Assembly (NCBI RefSeq): GCF_036711975.1
Contig: NC_091975.1
Coordinates: 14,200,501 to 14,264,500, forward strand
Direction of reading: 5' to 3'
Length of the DNA: 64,000 bases
Source of the DNA: Onthophagus taurus
Lineage: Eukaryota > Arthropoda > Insecta > Coleoptera > Scarabaeidae
The position numbers and the translations under genes are program-made. The number at the start of each line of letters is the position of its first letter. The stretch's first letter is position 1. Under the pieces are notes generated by a model, which was given only the letters and a program-made list of their open reading frames with translations, did no database searches and was not told the DNA's origin. Shown one piece after another: positions 1-8,660 of this stretch.

Positions 1-2
1 TT

Positions 3-752
3 GGTTTCGCAGAAGATTATAATAAAATTTTGATAAATCTCCGTCAAGAATTAGTTTTAGTACGCAGTAATTCAGACAAGAATGTTATCGAAAGTCTTTT
101 ACCTAATGTGATAATTACTATTAATAAAATAGTATGGAAAGTCCCTCATGTTTCTGTAGCCGATGTTGAACGTTTAAAACTTTTAGAGTACATTGAACAA
201 GGAATTGAATTAGACATGGGATTTAGATCATTTGATTTACATGAATACCCATCATTACCAAAAAGTAGACAACACACATGGACAATTAAAACATCTACTC
301 AATTAGAAAAACCCAGATACTTTATATTAGGGTTTCAAATCAATAGAAAAGATAATCCGTTACGTTCTGCATCACAATTTGACCACTGTAATTTAACAGA
401 TATGAAAGTGTTTTTAAATAGTGAGAAATATCCCTATGAAGCTTTAAATTTAAATTTTAAGACAGGTCAAATTGCAGTTTTATATGAAATGTATTGTAAT
501 TTCGCAAAAACCTATTACGATCGAGAACTTGCAGAACCAATGTTTAACAGAGATACATTTTTAGCACATACACCGATTATTGTAGTTGATTGTTCACGGC
601 AAAATGATATTTTAAATGTTGGAACCGTTGATATTCGCATTGAATTTGAAACGAGTGAAGAGATACCTAATGCTACTTCGCTCTACTGTTTAATCTTACA
701 TGATAGAGTTTTCAAATATGTTCCTTTAACTGGTATGATTAATCAAATATAG
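3..752 (+). CDS. Maverick major capsid protein (double jelly roll), 5' end outside window
   Basis: This is the C-terminal ~249 residues of a hexon-like major capsid protein. The frame is open to the left edge, so the apparent start at 30 is not real. It aligns along its whole length with residues ~175-420 of the complete capsid protein at 49157-50419. Shared blocks include NLRQELVL, HEYPSLP, LNSEKYPYE versus LNGERYPYD, and the ending YCLILHDRVF versus YCLVLHDKAF. In this family the protein forms the trimeric shell subunit of the virion. The gene points rightward with a polyadenylation signal at 793-798. It belongs to a different, diverged lineage from the copies right of 26 kb. No lesion is visible in the part present. 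Confidence 0.9.
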   Translation, partial: GFAEDYNKILINLRQELVLVRSNSDKNVIESLLPNVIITINKIVWKVPHVSVADVERLKLLEYIEQGIELDMGFRSFDLHEYPSLPKSRQHTWTIKTSTQLEKPRYFILGFQINRKDNPLRSASQFDHCNLTDMKVFLNSEKYPYEALNLNFKTGQIAVLYEMYCNFAKTYYDRELAEPMFNRDTFLAHTPIIVVDCSRQNDILNVGTVDIRIEFETSEEIPNATSLYCLILHDRVFKYVPLTGMINQI

Positions 753-1203
753 ATCAGTTTGTAAACAACTCTATGTCAATAACATTATGTTTTAATAAAG
801 TAGATGAACTGGATTTTTATGTAAACAAAATAAAGTTAGTCGTATTTAAGTTGGCTGAAATTTTATTAGAAATATTCCTAATTTCCTGCGCATGCGCATT
901 CAAGCGACGCCGACGGGAGGCACGCCTTTAAACGCTCAGCAAATTTAAATTTTAAAAATGTAACAATCCGTCAGGTAAATATATTTTATTCATTAAATAT
1001 ATTATTTTTTTTTTTATTAAATGTATTATTCTTATTCATCGTCTGCGAGCGAGTTTCCTCTTATCTAATCTTCGCACATATCCTACCGCATATTTCCTGC
1101 GATTCGTTAACGCGTCAACAACCGCCGCACTCGAAAGACCCGATTCAGTTCGTTTTTAACCGCTGCTGATTCCTCTAGTTCGTAAATCACGATATAAAAG
1201 AAA
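753..1203. other. non-coding stretch after capsid gene, with terminal-repeat-like GC motif
   Basis: No supported gene. AATAAA at 793-798 probably ends the capsid transcript. A GC-rich motif at ~888-930 (CCTGCGCATGCGCATTCAAG) reappears with small changes at ~14477-14496 inside the right end of element A. It is therefore an element-family regulatory or terminal sequence rather than host DNA. A T-rich run follows at ~1000. Confidence 0.5.
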
Positions 1204-1383
1204 ATGTTTAGTACAATTTCAAGTACAACGGTCTTCCTCTTCTTTCTTTTTATTACGACAACATTGTGCGATAGCGGAGAAGAAGAAGAAGGAGAAACAA
1301 CCGTAGCAGTTACTGCATCACCTTCAGCTGAAACCTTAGAGATTACTACTACTACATACTACATTAGCATCATCTCCAGCTGA
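1204..1383 (+). CDS. possible small secreted protein or first exon
   Basis: A 59-residue frame opens with ATG and a strongly hydrophobic segment (TVFLFFLFITTTLC, residues ~9-22), followed by an acidic, Thr-rich tail (GEEEEGETT). This looks like a signal peptide with a short mature part. A second frame at ~1424-1630, lacking its own ATG, encodes a Lys-rich stretch, then a hydrophobic segment (SVSLICLNILGL) and a basic C-terminus. The two could be exons, or one gene split by a frameshift, which would give a secreted or membrane protein. No family is recognised. The position between the capsid gene and the element end suggests an accessory gene of the Maverick. Confidence is low because both parts are short. 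Confidence 0.3.
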   Translation: MFSTISSTTVFLFFLFITTTLCDSGEEEEGETTVAVTASPSAETLEITTTTYYISIISS

Positions 1384-1729
1384 TATTCGAAAAATAAATA
1401 ATTTTCATTATCAACTACTCCGGTTGAAGACAGATCCTAAAGTAAGTTTTAAAGTTAAAAATCCTAAGAAAGGAGGAGGAACCTCCGCAAAACAAGATCA
1501 ACCTACAACAACCACAGCGATGAAAGATGCATCTTCGATCATCAGAGGTTCAGTGTCTTTAATATGTTTAAATATATTAGGGTTGATGGTAAAAAAAAAT
1601 TTGAAGAAAAGAAATTGTGTTTTAAAATAAATATAATATTAATTTTTATTTATTAATTTTGTGTTTTATTTATCCACCACACACCAGAGTGCGCATAACT
1701 CAGTCCTACTTACACCACTCAAATCTAGG

Positions 1730-1840
1730 TGGCGCCATTGTATTTAAATTTTTCTATTTAATTTTCTAAAAATCCCTAGATCTCTAGTTACTTTTAATAC
1801 CAACCTAATTTTTTTCCCCCAAACTTTAGTTGGTAATCAT
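1730..1840. repeat. direct repeat copy 1 flanking the small OB-fold-like gene
   Basis: About 110 bp here is repeated with few changes at ~2684-2795. Both copies contain CTAGATCTCTAGTTACTTTT, then ATACCAACCTAAT, then a C-run and TTTAGTTGGTA. The two copies bracket the gene at 2144-2491. The second copy runs on into the element terminus at 2880; the first diverges after ~1840. The same sequence occurs in the right end of element A (~14820-14880), so it is part of the terminal-repeat family. Confidence 0.75.
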
Positions 1841-2143
1841 ATTGAGATTGTGGAGAACATGGTTTACCAACCATTGGGATGTGTTGGGAACACTTAGGAT
1901 CGATTTATTTTTTATACTGTGAGTAATTTCTATTGTTTCTCGAATTTTCCTTTTGATAATTTTATTTTTTTTAATTTTATCAACAGTTGTTATTTGAAAT
2001 TTGTTTATCTAGAGAGATGTTATTGCGTCTAACCACATTATTTTTTTTTGCGGTTACATTATACCGCCTGGTGCGAAATTTATTCATTCCGAACTTACAC
2101 TCCAAGCTGTTCACTTGAAGTTTATACACCGCTTATTGAAAAG

Positions 2144-2491
2144 ATGGAACATCTAAATCGTTTAGGACAGTGTGAATTTTTACCTAAGAAAAAAGTGAGT
2201 GATTTACATTTACATACACCGTATCCAATTGTAGCAGCTAAACGTATTCCAAGCCGAGCTTGGCCTATGGTAATTGTTGAACTGGAAGCTGGATTTATTG
2301 TGTTTCTACCTAAACGTATTGCTGAAGTGATTTCCGATGCTGAAATTGTTGAACTACGTGAAATGTGTTTGGTATATCTTGGAGAACTTGAACTTAACAA
2401 GACATGTACTGTGCAAAAGATTGAATTTATAAAGAAGAAGAAGAAGAATATTGGTTCAAATGATGAAATTCCATCGGCATCTATTTCTTAA
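2144..2491 (+). CDS. small OB-fold-like (possible single-strand DNA binding) protein
   Basis: This 115-residue protein is clearly related to the leftward gene at 3089-3394. Shared features are a LGQCEF/LGQCNF start, TPYPI, AKR, a W-P-x-V-x-x-ELEAGF core, LP-x-RIAE and D-x-EI-x-EL. I start it at the ATG at 2144 because that matches the ATG of the paralogue; the open frame upstream to 2048 lacks one. The pattern (an initial YPI strand, a central ELEAGF strand, then V-x-LP-x-R) recalls small OB-fold proteins encoded by animal transposons and viruses, so single-strand DNA binding during replication is a plausible role. That role is inference. The C-terminus is Lys-rich (KKKKKN). It is flanked by ~110-bp direct repeats. 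Confidence 0.6.
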   Translation: MEHLNRLGQCEFLPKKKVSDLHLHTPYPIVAAKRIPSRAWPMVIVELEAGFIVFLPKRIAEVISDAEIVELREMCLVYLGELELNKTCTVQKIEFIKKKKKNIGSNDEIPSASIS

Positions 2492-2683
2492 ATGTAGTCA
2501 TTTCAAGTTAATCACAGATTATATTATATATTGGTTTTTTTATATATTATGCTAATGTAATTTATTGTTAATTTGAAATGTAATGATTTTTTTTTATTTT
2601 TAATCCTATATTCCCACCACCACCACCATTTAATTTTTCAGCTCAAGTTACGCTAATTTACAATTCAATTCTCAATCATAGCT

Positions 2684-2880
2684 AGCGTCATTATATTTAA
2701 ATTTTTCTGTTTAATTTTATGAAAATCCCTAGATCTCTAGTTACTTTTAATACCAACCTAATTTTTTTTCCCCCAAACTTTAGTTGGTATCCCCCCCTAT
2801 ACCTAATACATTGAGGCGTGACGTCACCGCAGGAGCAGCAGGAGCAACTTCCGGTCTAGAACCGGCATTCTTACACTACT
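2684..2880. repeat. right terminus of Maverick Z, with direct repeat copy 2
   Basis: The second copy of the 110-bp repeat is followed by TGACGTCACCG, CTTCCGGTCTAGAACCGGC and the end TTACACTACT at 2880. Read outward-in, the end is AGTAGTGTAAGAATGCCGG. This matches in layout the end at 14970 (AGTAGTATAGAAACGCCGAT) and the end of element E (AGTAGTAGATAAAAGCCGAT). Position 2880 is therefore the most likely boundary of the left element. Inferred from similarity of ends; no target duplication can be checked because the other end is outside the window. Confidence 0.6.
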
Positions 2881-3088
2881 TGCGTGTTTAAGAAATATAT
2901 AAAACTTACTTATTTAATTGAATTTAAGCGGATTGAATTGATGGCTGTAAGGTGAAATAGAAACAACAAAATGATGTGTTTAAGAAATACATTTGTTATT
3001 ATTTAATTTTTAAGAATATATAATTTTTATAATACAATTACATTTATATTAATACAGATGAACATCAGGGTCATCGGTCGGAAAGTTT

Positions 3089-3394
3089 TTACGTTTCAAG
3101 CTTCTTGACGAAATCCAATAAATATACAGGGTGTGTTTTACCAATGTCTTTTGCACCCTTATAAATTATAGACATTTTGCTAAGTTCCATAATTTCTTCG
3201 TCGGTAATATCTTCTGCGATGCGTCTTGGTAAATAAATTACGAATCCAGCCTCCAGTTCAAGTACCACGGACGGCCAAGAACACTTTTTAAGCCGTTTCG
3301 CACACTTAATCGGGTATGGAGTGTCTGTTTGAAGCGCAGAAATTGATTTTTTCGGTGGGAAATTGCACTGACCCAATTGACTTAGACGAGACAT
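3089..3394 (-). CDS. small OB-fold-like (possible single-strand DNA binding) protein, paralogue
   Basis: This complete 101-residue protein starts with ATG and is the diverged partner of the gene at 2144-2491, with the same order of conserved blocks (LGQCNF, TPYPI, AKR, VVLELEAGF, LPRRIAE, DEEI). It lacks the Lys-rich tail. It is the leftmost gene of the leftward block of element A and lies next to the element's left boundary, as early or replication genes often do in Mavericks. Its upstream region (3395-3730) shares a promoter-like module with the region upstream of the polymerase gene. A nucleic-acid-binding function is inferred from the fold-like pattern, not proven. Confidence 0.65.
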   Translation of the reverse strand: MSRLSQLGQCNFPPKKSISALQTDTPYPIKCAKRLKKCSWPSVVLELEAGFVIYLPRRIAEDITDEEIMELSKMSIIYKGAKDIGKTHPVYLLDFVKKLET

Positions 3395-3730
3395 GATTTG
3401 TTTCGTAGATTAATAATAATAAAACGTAACCTGTTAGCTTGGAAATAGCTGTCATACTAAATAAATTATTTAGAACATGTAATTATATGTATGAAAATAA
3501 TGGGGGTGGGGAAATGTGTAATAGAAGTTTCTAGAAGGATGATGCAATTCGCACGTCAGGTGTTATTGTTATCTAAAATGCAAATCAAGCAGTTTTTGTG
3601 TAATAGAAGTTTCTAGAAGGATGATGCAATTCGCACGCAGGTGTTATTGTTATCTAAAATGCAAATTAAGCAGTTTTTATTATTAAATCACCAAAGTTAT
3701 GTAAAGTTCATTGAACCTCACCAACACTTG
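3395..3730 (-). promoter_or_regulatory. promoter module with 82-bp tandem duplication, shared with polymerase promoter
   Basis: Two tandem copies of an ~82-bp unit (starting GTGTAATAGAAGTTTCTAG) lie at ~3517-3680. In reverse complement, ~3600-3725 matches ~8460-8560 upstream of the polymerase gene. Shared parts are GAACTTTAC, GGTGATTTAATA, AAACTGCTT, TTTGCATTTT and TTTCTAGAAAC. It therefore looks like the promoter of the leftward gene at 3089-3394. The remaining ~145 bases up to 3875 hold no recognisable feature. Confidence 0.6.
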
Positions 3731-3875
3731 TTTCAACATGTTTAAACTTGTTTAAATTAAAATAAATATAATTTTTTAACGCAAGTATTCGTCAACATTC
3801 TTAATAGTAGTAAGTTTAAACTCATGAAATCATATCAATATATTCCATTAAGTAATAATTTATTTCAGATAAATT

Positions 3876-4463
3876 TTACAAGCAAAATTCTCGAATTAAT
3901 TTTAACTTATCCTTCGAAAATTTAGTGTTCATAATAAAATCAATGTAATCATTAAAATGCAAATTGTCTAATACTTTTAATTTGTATGAAATTAAAAATT
4001 CCTTAGATAAAATGTCTTGAACTTCCATCAAGGTTAATATAATCGGAATAAAAAAATTATTTTCAGGGTCCATATCTTCATATGTGATGCACACACAATT
4101 CTCAACGTCTGCAGTAACTCTAAGAATTCCATCCGCTAACGGTATAATTTGGTCAGAAAAGTTCATTTTAAAACGAATGATTTTAAATACATTAATCAAT
4201 TGTTCCCAATCTTCACGTAGAAAAGAGAGTATATGTGATTTCGATTCTACATCATTCCAAGATTTAAAAATCAATTTCACACATGTTATAAAACCTCTCG
4301 CCACATTAATACCAACTTTTATGTTAAATCTATCGATCGAATATAACGTTTCACCAATAAATTTATTTTCTTTCTCTATATCATCACGAAACTTCTTCCA
4401 TTGTTTATTAATTGATACCCAGTAAGGGCTTTCAGAAATTTCACACCCAGTGTTAACATCCAT
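3876..4463 (-). CDS. uncharacterised conserved Maverick protein, 195 aa
   Basis: A complete frame with an ATG start and no recognised family. It appears distantly related to the C-terminal half of the 299-residue protein at 53006-53905. Both have F/V-K-L strands, then L-x-DW-x-x-L/I, an alternating hydrophobic region, C/Y-I-x-Y-E, a LxxVxD/LxEVQD-like segment and N-F/Y-x-x-Y-x-x-x-I near the end. In both elements the gene sits next to an exonuclease-like gene, on the same strand, near an element end. That supports a conserved accessory or replication-associated role, but no catalytic motif is visible. No signal peptide or membrane segment is seen. Confidence 0.55.
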   Translation of the reverse strand: MDVNTGCEISESPYWVSINKQWKKFRDDIEKENKFIGETLYSIDRFNIKVGINVARGFITCVKLIFKSWNDVESKSHILSFLREDWEQLINVFKIIRFKMNFSDQIIPLADGILRVTADVENCVCITYEDMDPENNFFIPIILTLMEVQDILSKEFLISYKLKVLDNLHFNDYIDFIMNTKFSKDKLKLIREFCL

Positions 4464-4617
4464 ATTTCATCAAATTTAGTTGTAAACTGAATACATTAAT
4501 TTTTTAATTATATGATATAACTCACACCCAACCCAACCCTCTCCCAATAAATTTTACAACTATTATAATAATAAAACTACAATCAATTTTTTATTTAAAA
4601 ATTATTATATTTACAAC

Positions 4618-5130
4618 TTAAATACAAGTAACATTATTGTGATTATATAAAAATTTTTGTAAAATTAATACATTGTTTTGTGAACATACTGCTGGAGAGC
4701 CGGTGTGGAACCAACATTGATTGTTGGATGAATTTAATTTAGTCTCATCCTCTTCCGCAAATTCTAACGCAATATCCGTTAGTATTGAATTGCTGTTACG
4801 TGTTTTCAAAAACAGCTTCTTTTGATTTCCCTTAACAAATATTTGATCGTAGGAGGAAATTAAGGTATCAATTACATTTAGACCTTCTGATTGATTTATC
4901 CACCCATCGCTATATAGCAACCTGTGATGGTTGCGTTCCAAATATCTCACTGATCTTCGATCTCGAACGTTTAACTGTTGGAATGGTATACTAGCTTTTA
5001 AGTGTAAATGTATTATGTAGTCGGTGGTGATATTCACAAGAGTAAATTCTTTAACTTCGAATTTAGAATTGATGTAAAACCCCTGAATGTCTACAACCGC
5101 GATTTTGAACTTCATATTGTAAACTAACAT
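4618..5130 (-). CDS. exonuclease-like fold accessory protein (DIQGF family)
   Basis: A complete 170-residue frame from ATG. It belongs to a family with three members in this window (also 48466-48981 and 54506-54988). Shared blocks are an N-terminal strand ending V-D-I-Q-GF, F-x-x-KE-F/L, H-hydrophobic-H, a central R-x-x-x-Y-x-x-x-x-HH-x-L region, FVKG-x-x-K, and a C-terminal CWFH...V-C-S-x-N-V/NV segment. The D-x-Q/E motif at a strand end and the late conserved His resemble motifs I and III of DEDDh (DnaQ-like) 3'-5' exonucleases. The second acid is replaced by Gln, so the protein may be an inactive relative. The assignment is inference. It lies 17 bp from the capsid fragment. Confidence 0.55.
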   Translation of the reverse strand: MLVYNMKFKIAVVDIQGFYINSKFEVKEFTLVNITTDYIIHLHLKASIPFQQLNVRDRRSVRYLERNHHRLLYSDGWINQSEGLNVIDTLISSYDQIFVKGNQKKLFLKTRNSNSILTDIALEFAEEDETKLNSSNNQCWFHTGSPAVCSQNNVLILQKFLYNHNNVTCI

Positions 5131-5147
5131 ATGACCTCATGTGTAAT

Positions 5148-5864
5148 TTAATTTATAATTACAGATACCTCCCCACTCAAAGGTTTGTATGTATACATGG
5201 ATTCTTGGAGTAGTATACAGTATGCTTTTGTATCAGGCGGAAAATCTTTACCGCTTTGAATTTCGATACGCACCTCACATGATGCGGATGGGGCGGCTTC
5301 TTCATCGTTATTCTTAGTGGTATCCACCACGAATAAAGGTCTTTTTTTAAAGCTTGCGAAATCCATAATCGGTTGTTTTCGAGATGTTTCCCAAATATAT
5401 GGTTGAAATTCGGTATACATTTTATAGAGTTCAACATAATTTTCTTTCGCAAACTCCAAATTCATCGACTCGAATGGATAGCAGTATGAGTTTAGATATA
5501 CTTTAAGATCTATAATGTTCAAGTGATCGAAAAGTGTACAATCTGAATTCGGCTGATCCTTTCGATTGGTTTGGAATGCAACTATAACGTATTGAGGTCT
5601 ACCTCTGTTAGTTGTTGACGTGACCGACCAAATCTCTTTATTTCCCTTTCTCATTGAAGGTAGCTCATAAAAAGACCACTTCCGAAACGGTACGGGAATG
5701 TTTGCGTTTTTATTTAAACCATCTAACAGCTTCATCTTTATAGATGGGCTTGGGTACACATGTTTCGCCAACAATGTAACCGTTTTTACAGTAAACTCTG
5801 CGGTGCTAGAATCGGCTTTTGATGTAGATTTATAACAATTGGAGTCAGTACGACTTTCGCTAAA
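5148..5864 (-). pseudogene. major capsid protein fragment, N-terminal part deleted
   Basis: The C-terminal ~220-235 residues of a Maverick major capsid protein, homologous to residues ~210-420 of the capsid at 49157-50419. Matching blocks are VPFRKW, YELPS, VAFQTNRKD, DHLNIIDLKVYLNS, YPFESMNLEF and AYCILLQES near the end. The frame has no ATG at its left limit. It stays open upstream to ~5864, where a stop occurs at the junction with the DUF8207 gene on the other strand. The N-terminal jelly roll is missing, best explained by the internal deletion described for element A. The remaining sequence is uninterrupted, so the deletion may be fairly young. It is strongly diverged from the capsid fragment at 3-752. 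Confidence 0.8.
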
Positions 5865-6680
5865 CTACATCAGCCTTTAAGCGATTCATTAAAAGATATG
5901 ACTAATAAATTAAGTGAAGTGAAACCTTCTTCTTCTGTACATTACCATCACCACTATCAACCTACTGATGATGTCGGTGTTGACGTTAAAACGAAATTTG
6001 ATGAAACCGATTTTAAAACTCCGGCATTTAGGAAAAAATTAACTTTTCCTGAAAGTGATGATGAATTTAAAACGCCGCCGGATGCAAAACAAAAATTGAA
6101 GGCGGAGGATTTACCTATAGAAAATCTACCGAATCAAATTCGGGATTTATATTATACGTTTGGTAAAAGAGGAGAAATTGATGAGAGAATGGGTATACGT
6201 TATGATCCTGATGAAAACGATTGGATGATTGGATCGAAGACTGTCCAGTTTAAACCTTCTCATATTGTTCTCGGAGGCGAAAAACGCATACAAGCCTCTA
6301 CGGGGTTATATGAACTTATACAGTTAAAACGACCTACGAACTATACCGAAGAGGATCTACAACGTTACAAATCTGTTCTAGCGTGTACGGGTGCGCATAA
6401 GCGAAATTTTACGGGTCCTATAGTTGGAAATAAATGGTACAAGTATACTAAAATTATTAAACCTTTATTTACATTTAATAAGTCGGGGGGTGGATTAATA
6501 CCCGGACGACATCTTGAAGTGAACTCGAAAATCGTTGAGTATAAATATTGGGATGATGTTAACGAATTGGTAGATCGATTGAAATTGTTGTACGCTTCAC
6601 ATGCGGCAGGAAACAATTCCCATATTAATGAAATCACATCCATTATAGAAGAACTGAAGGAGAGCGGCGTTATATCATAA
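5831..6680 (+). pseudogene. DUF8207-type Maverick protein, 5' end lost at deletion junction
   Basis: The first usable ATG is at 5898 (260 residues). The frame is open back to ~5831, and residues encoded before the ATG still align with the 386-residue homologue at 42796-43956 (pattern A-x-L-x-x-PL-x-x-x-L). The true N-terminus therefore lies in the deleted part. The middle is acidic and phospho-site rich. The C-terminal domain carries TGLYEL, YKSVL, HKR and YWDDVNELVDRL, plus a helix ending IIEELKESGVIS, all shared with the intact copies. The domain is widespread in arthropod Mavericks and has no established function. It may still make a truncated protein. A (TAA)n microsatellite follows at 6678-6706. 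Confidence 0.75.
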
Positions 6681-6717
6681 TAATAATAATAATAATAATA
6701 ATAATTTATGCGTACCA

Positions 6718-7287
6718 ATGAACGGTGGATCAAGCGTGAGTGGTGTGAGCATTGATAAGTTTGGTCGTACATTACGTTCTGCGCGGAATAAAGTATTGAA
6801 TGATGAGAATTTAACTACATCTCAACGTCATATTGGATTCCCTTTAACCGTAGATGGAGATTATGATATCCAGGGGCGTAAACTATCTAACGTTCAACAA
6901 CCGACGGATGAAAATGATTGTGCGATAAAAATTTATGTAGACGAAATATGTGAAACATTGAAAGCTACAATCTTAAACGAAATTAAGGTCATAATAGCGG
7001 ACGTTCAAAGAATTATTGGAGATCATAGTAAACGTATACATCAGGTGTCAACAAAAATTGATATTAAAAACTCTACACTCTTACGCGACATTAAAAAAAT
7101 TAACGCGGAAATCCTATTAAATGGTCAGCAAATTACAACTCTAACAAAATCATTCAACACTAATTTAAATGCATTTGATATACTCACAACAAATCTTCGA
7201 AATGGGATACAGGGTGTTGCAGATCGTCTACTTGATATGGAAAGCACTATAAATTCACGACTAGATATATTGGAGAAAAAAAGTTAG
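6718..7287 (+). CDS. fibre-like coiled-coil protein
   Basis: A 189-residue protein starting at ATG 6718. Near the N-terminus it has SIDKFGR, also found as SIDKFGK at the start of the 135-residue proteins in the same position in the other copies. Residues ~38-75 (DGDYDIQGRKLSNV, then PTDENDCAIKIYVDE) match the repeat style of phage tail-fibre and collar proteins. The remaining two thirds is heptad-rich (ILNEIKVII, LLRDIKKINAEILL, RLLDMESTINSRLDILE), predicting a long trimeric or dimeric coiled coil. A virion attachment fibre is a reasonable inference. It sits between DUF8207 and integrase, as in element E, although the E protein lacks the coiled coil. Confidence 0.6.
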   Translation: MNGGSSVSGVSIDKFGRTLRSARNKVLNDENLTTSQRHIGFPLTVDGDYDIQGRKLSNVQQPTDENDCAIKIYVDEICETLKATILNEIKVIIADVQRIIGDHSKRIHQVSTKIDIKNSTLLRDIKKINAEILLNGQQITTLTKSFNTNLNAFDILTTNLRNGIQGVADRLLDMESTINSRLDILEKKS

Positions 7288-7296
7288 ACCTAATCC

Positions 7297-8241
7297 ATGA
7301 ACGTAATAATGCAGGTATCGAAAGCGAAACAAACTATAGTTGAAGAACTTCATCGTCCCGCTAGACGTTTATTTCCTAGACGAAGAACTATACTGAAGGG
7401 GATCGATGATTTATGGCAAGCTGATCTTATTGAAATGATTGAATTTGGTAAAATCAATGTTGGACATAAATACATCTTAGTGGTTATCGATTGTTTTTCA
7501 AAGTATCTCTGGATGCGTCCGTTAAAAAATAAATCTTCAACGGATGTAATATACGCGTTACGTTCAATTCTCTCTGAAGGTCGTGTACCTAAAAATCTAC
7601 AAACTGATCAGGGAAAGGAATTTTACAATACACACTTCAAAAAGTTGATGATGGAATTTAAAATTAATCATTATTCAACGTATAGCGTAATGAAGGCTGC
7701 AATAGCTGAACGCGTAATTAGAACCATAAAACAAAAGTTGTATAAAATGTTTAGTCTTTACGGAAATCATAAATGGTTACACTTATTGGATGCTATTACA
7801 ACTCAATATAACAATTCAAAGCATTCAACCACGAAAATGAAACCATCTCAAATAAATTCGAAATCTGTAGAAAATAAACTTCTCAATACGGTGTACAATC
7901 ATATTAAAATTGCCGGTAAGGGAAACTTTAATGTTGGAGATGTAGTTCGCATTAGCAAGCATAAGCATGTCTTCGATAAGGGATATTTACCCAACTGGAC
8001 CACTGAGTTATTTAAAATAATTAAAACACAAATTACGAATCCAATTTCTTATTTATTAGAAGATATGAATGGACAACCTATTAAAGGAGCTTTTTATGAA
8101 TTCGAACTTCAAAGATCCAAACAACCTGATGTGTATCTTGTTGAAAAAGTGTTAAAGAGAAGAAAAAATCAAGTGTTCGTTAAGTGGTTAGGATTCGATT
8201 CATCCCATAACAGTTGGATACCGAAAGACAATATCGTTTAG
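7297..8241 (+). CDS. Maverick retrovirus-like integrase with chromodomain
   Basis: A 314-residue protein, apparently intact. The DDE core is visible as WQADL (first Asp), TDQGKEF (second Asp) and IAERVIRT (Glu, ~35 residues later). The C-terminus (YLVEKVLKRRKNQVFVKWLG, then SWIPKDNIV) is a chromodomain, expected to bind histone marks and bias target choice. The enzyme inserts the linear element into host DNA, giving 6-bp target duplications. It starts 9 bp after the fibre-like gene. Here it points the same way as the polymerase, whereas in M1, E and H the two genes converge. That marks a separate lineage. Confidence 0.93.
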   Translation: MNVIMQVSKAKQTIVEELHRPARRLFPRRRTILKGIDDLWQADLIEMIEFGKINVGHKYILVVIDCFSKYLWMRPLKNKSSTDVIYALRSILSEGRVPKNLQTDQGKEFYNTHFKKLMMEFKINHYSTYSVMKAAIAERVIRTIKQKLYKMFSLYGNHKWLHLLDAITTQYNNSKHSTTKMKPSQINSKSVENKLLNTVYNHIKIAGKGNFNVGDVVRISKHKHVFDKGYLPNWTTELFKIIKTQITNPISYLLEDMNGQPIKGAFYEFELQRSKQPDVYLVEKVLKRRKNQVFVKWLGFDSSHNSWIPKDNIV

Positions 8242-8660
8242 GTTTAAATGTTTTTTTCTAAGTAAAACGTATATTTACTTTGCATTATTGTCAACTTAAA
8301 TATTAATAAATCCTATTATTTATTTAAAACTTTTAATTTATTACATCCTTATAATTAATTAGCGTTTTAAATTTCTATTTATCCGTATTTCATTTACACC
8401 AATAATTCTATTGCTCAGCATTATTGTAACCACAATGTAATTTAACACTTCCACTGACGTGGTGCATTGAACTTTACTGAACCTCGGTGATTTAATAGAA
8501 ACTGCTTAGTTTGCATTTTTATGTAATATAAATACCTATTATTTCTAGAAACGTTTTACTTCACATTCATCTGTGGTACTCGCAACATCAGCAGTTTTAA
8601 TAAGCGGTTGCTCTCGTTAAAGTTTATATTTGACACTCTCAATTTCAAATCTCTTTGAAG
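8242..8660 (+). promoter_or_regulatory. intergenic region with polymerase promoter module
   Basis: The left part is AT-rich with AATAAA-like signals that may end the integrase transcript. From ~8398 there is a module (TATTGCTCAGCATTATTG, then ACACTTCC and GAACTTTACTGAACCTCGGTG, then AAACTGCTTAGTTTGC). Parts recur at ~13683-13775 and, inverted, at ~3600-3725. A TATA-like ATATAAATACC lies at ~8526-8536, about 125 bp before the polymerase ATG. I take this as the polymerase promoter. Confidence 0.6.
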
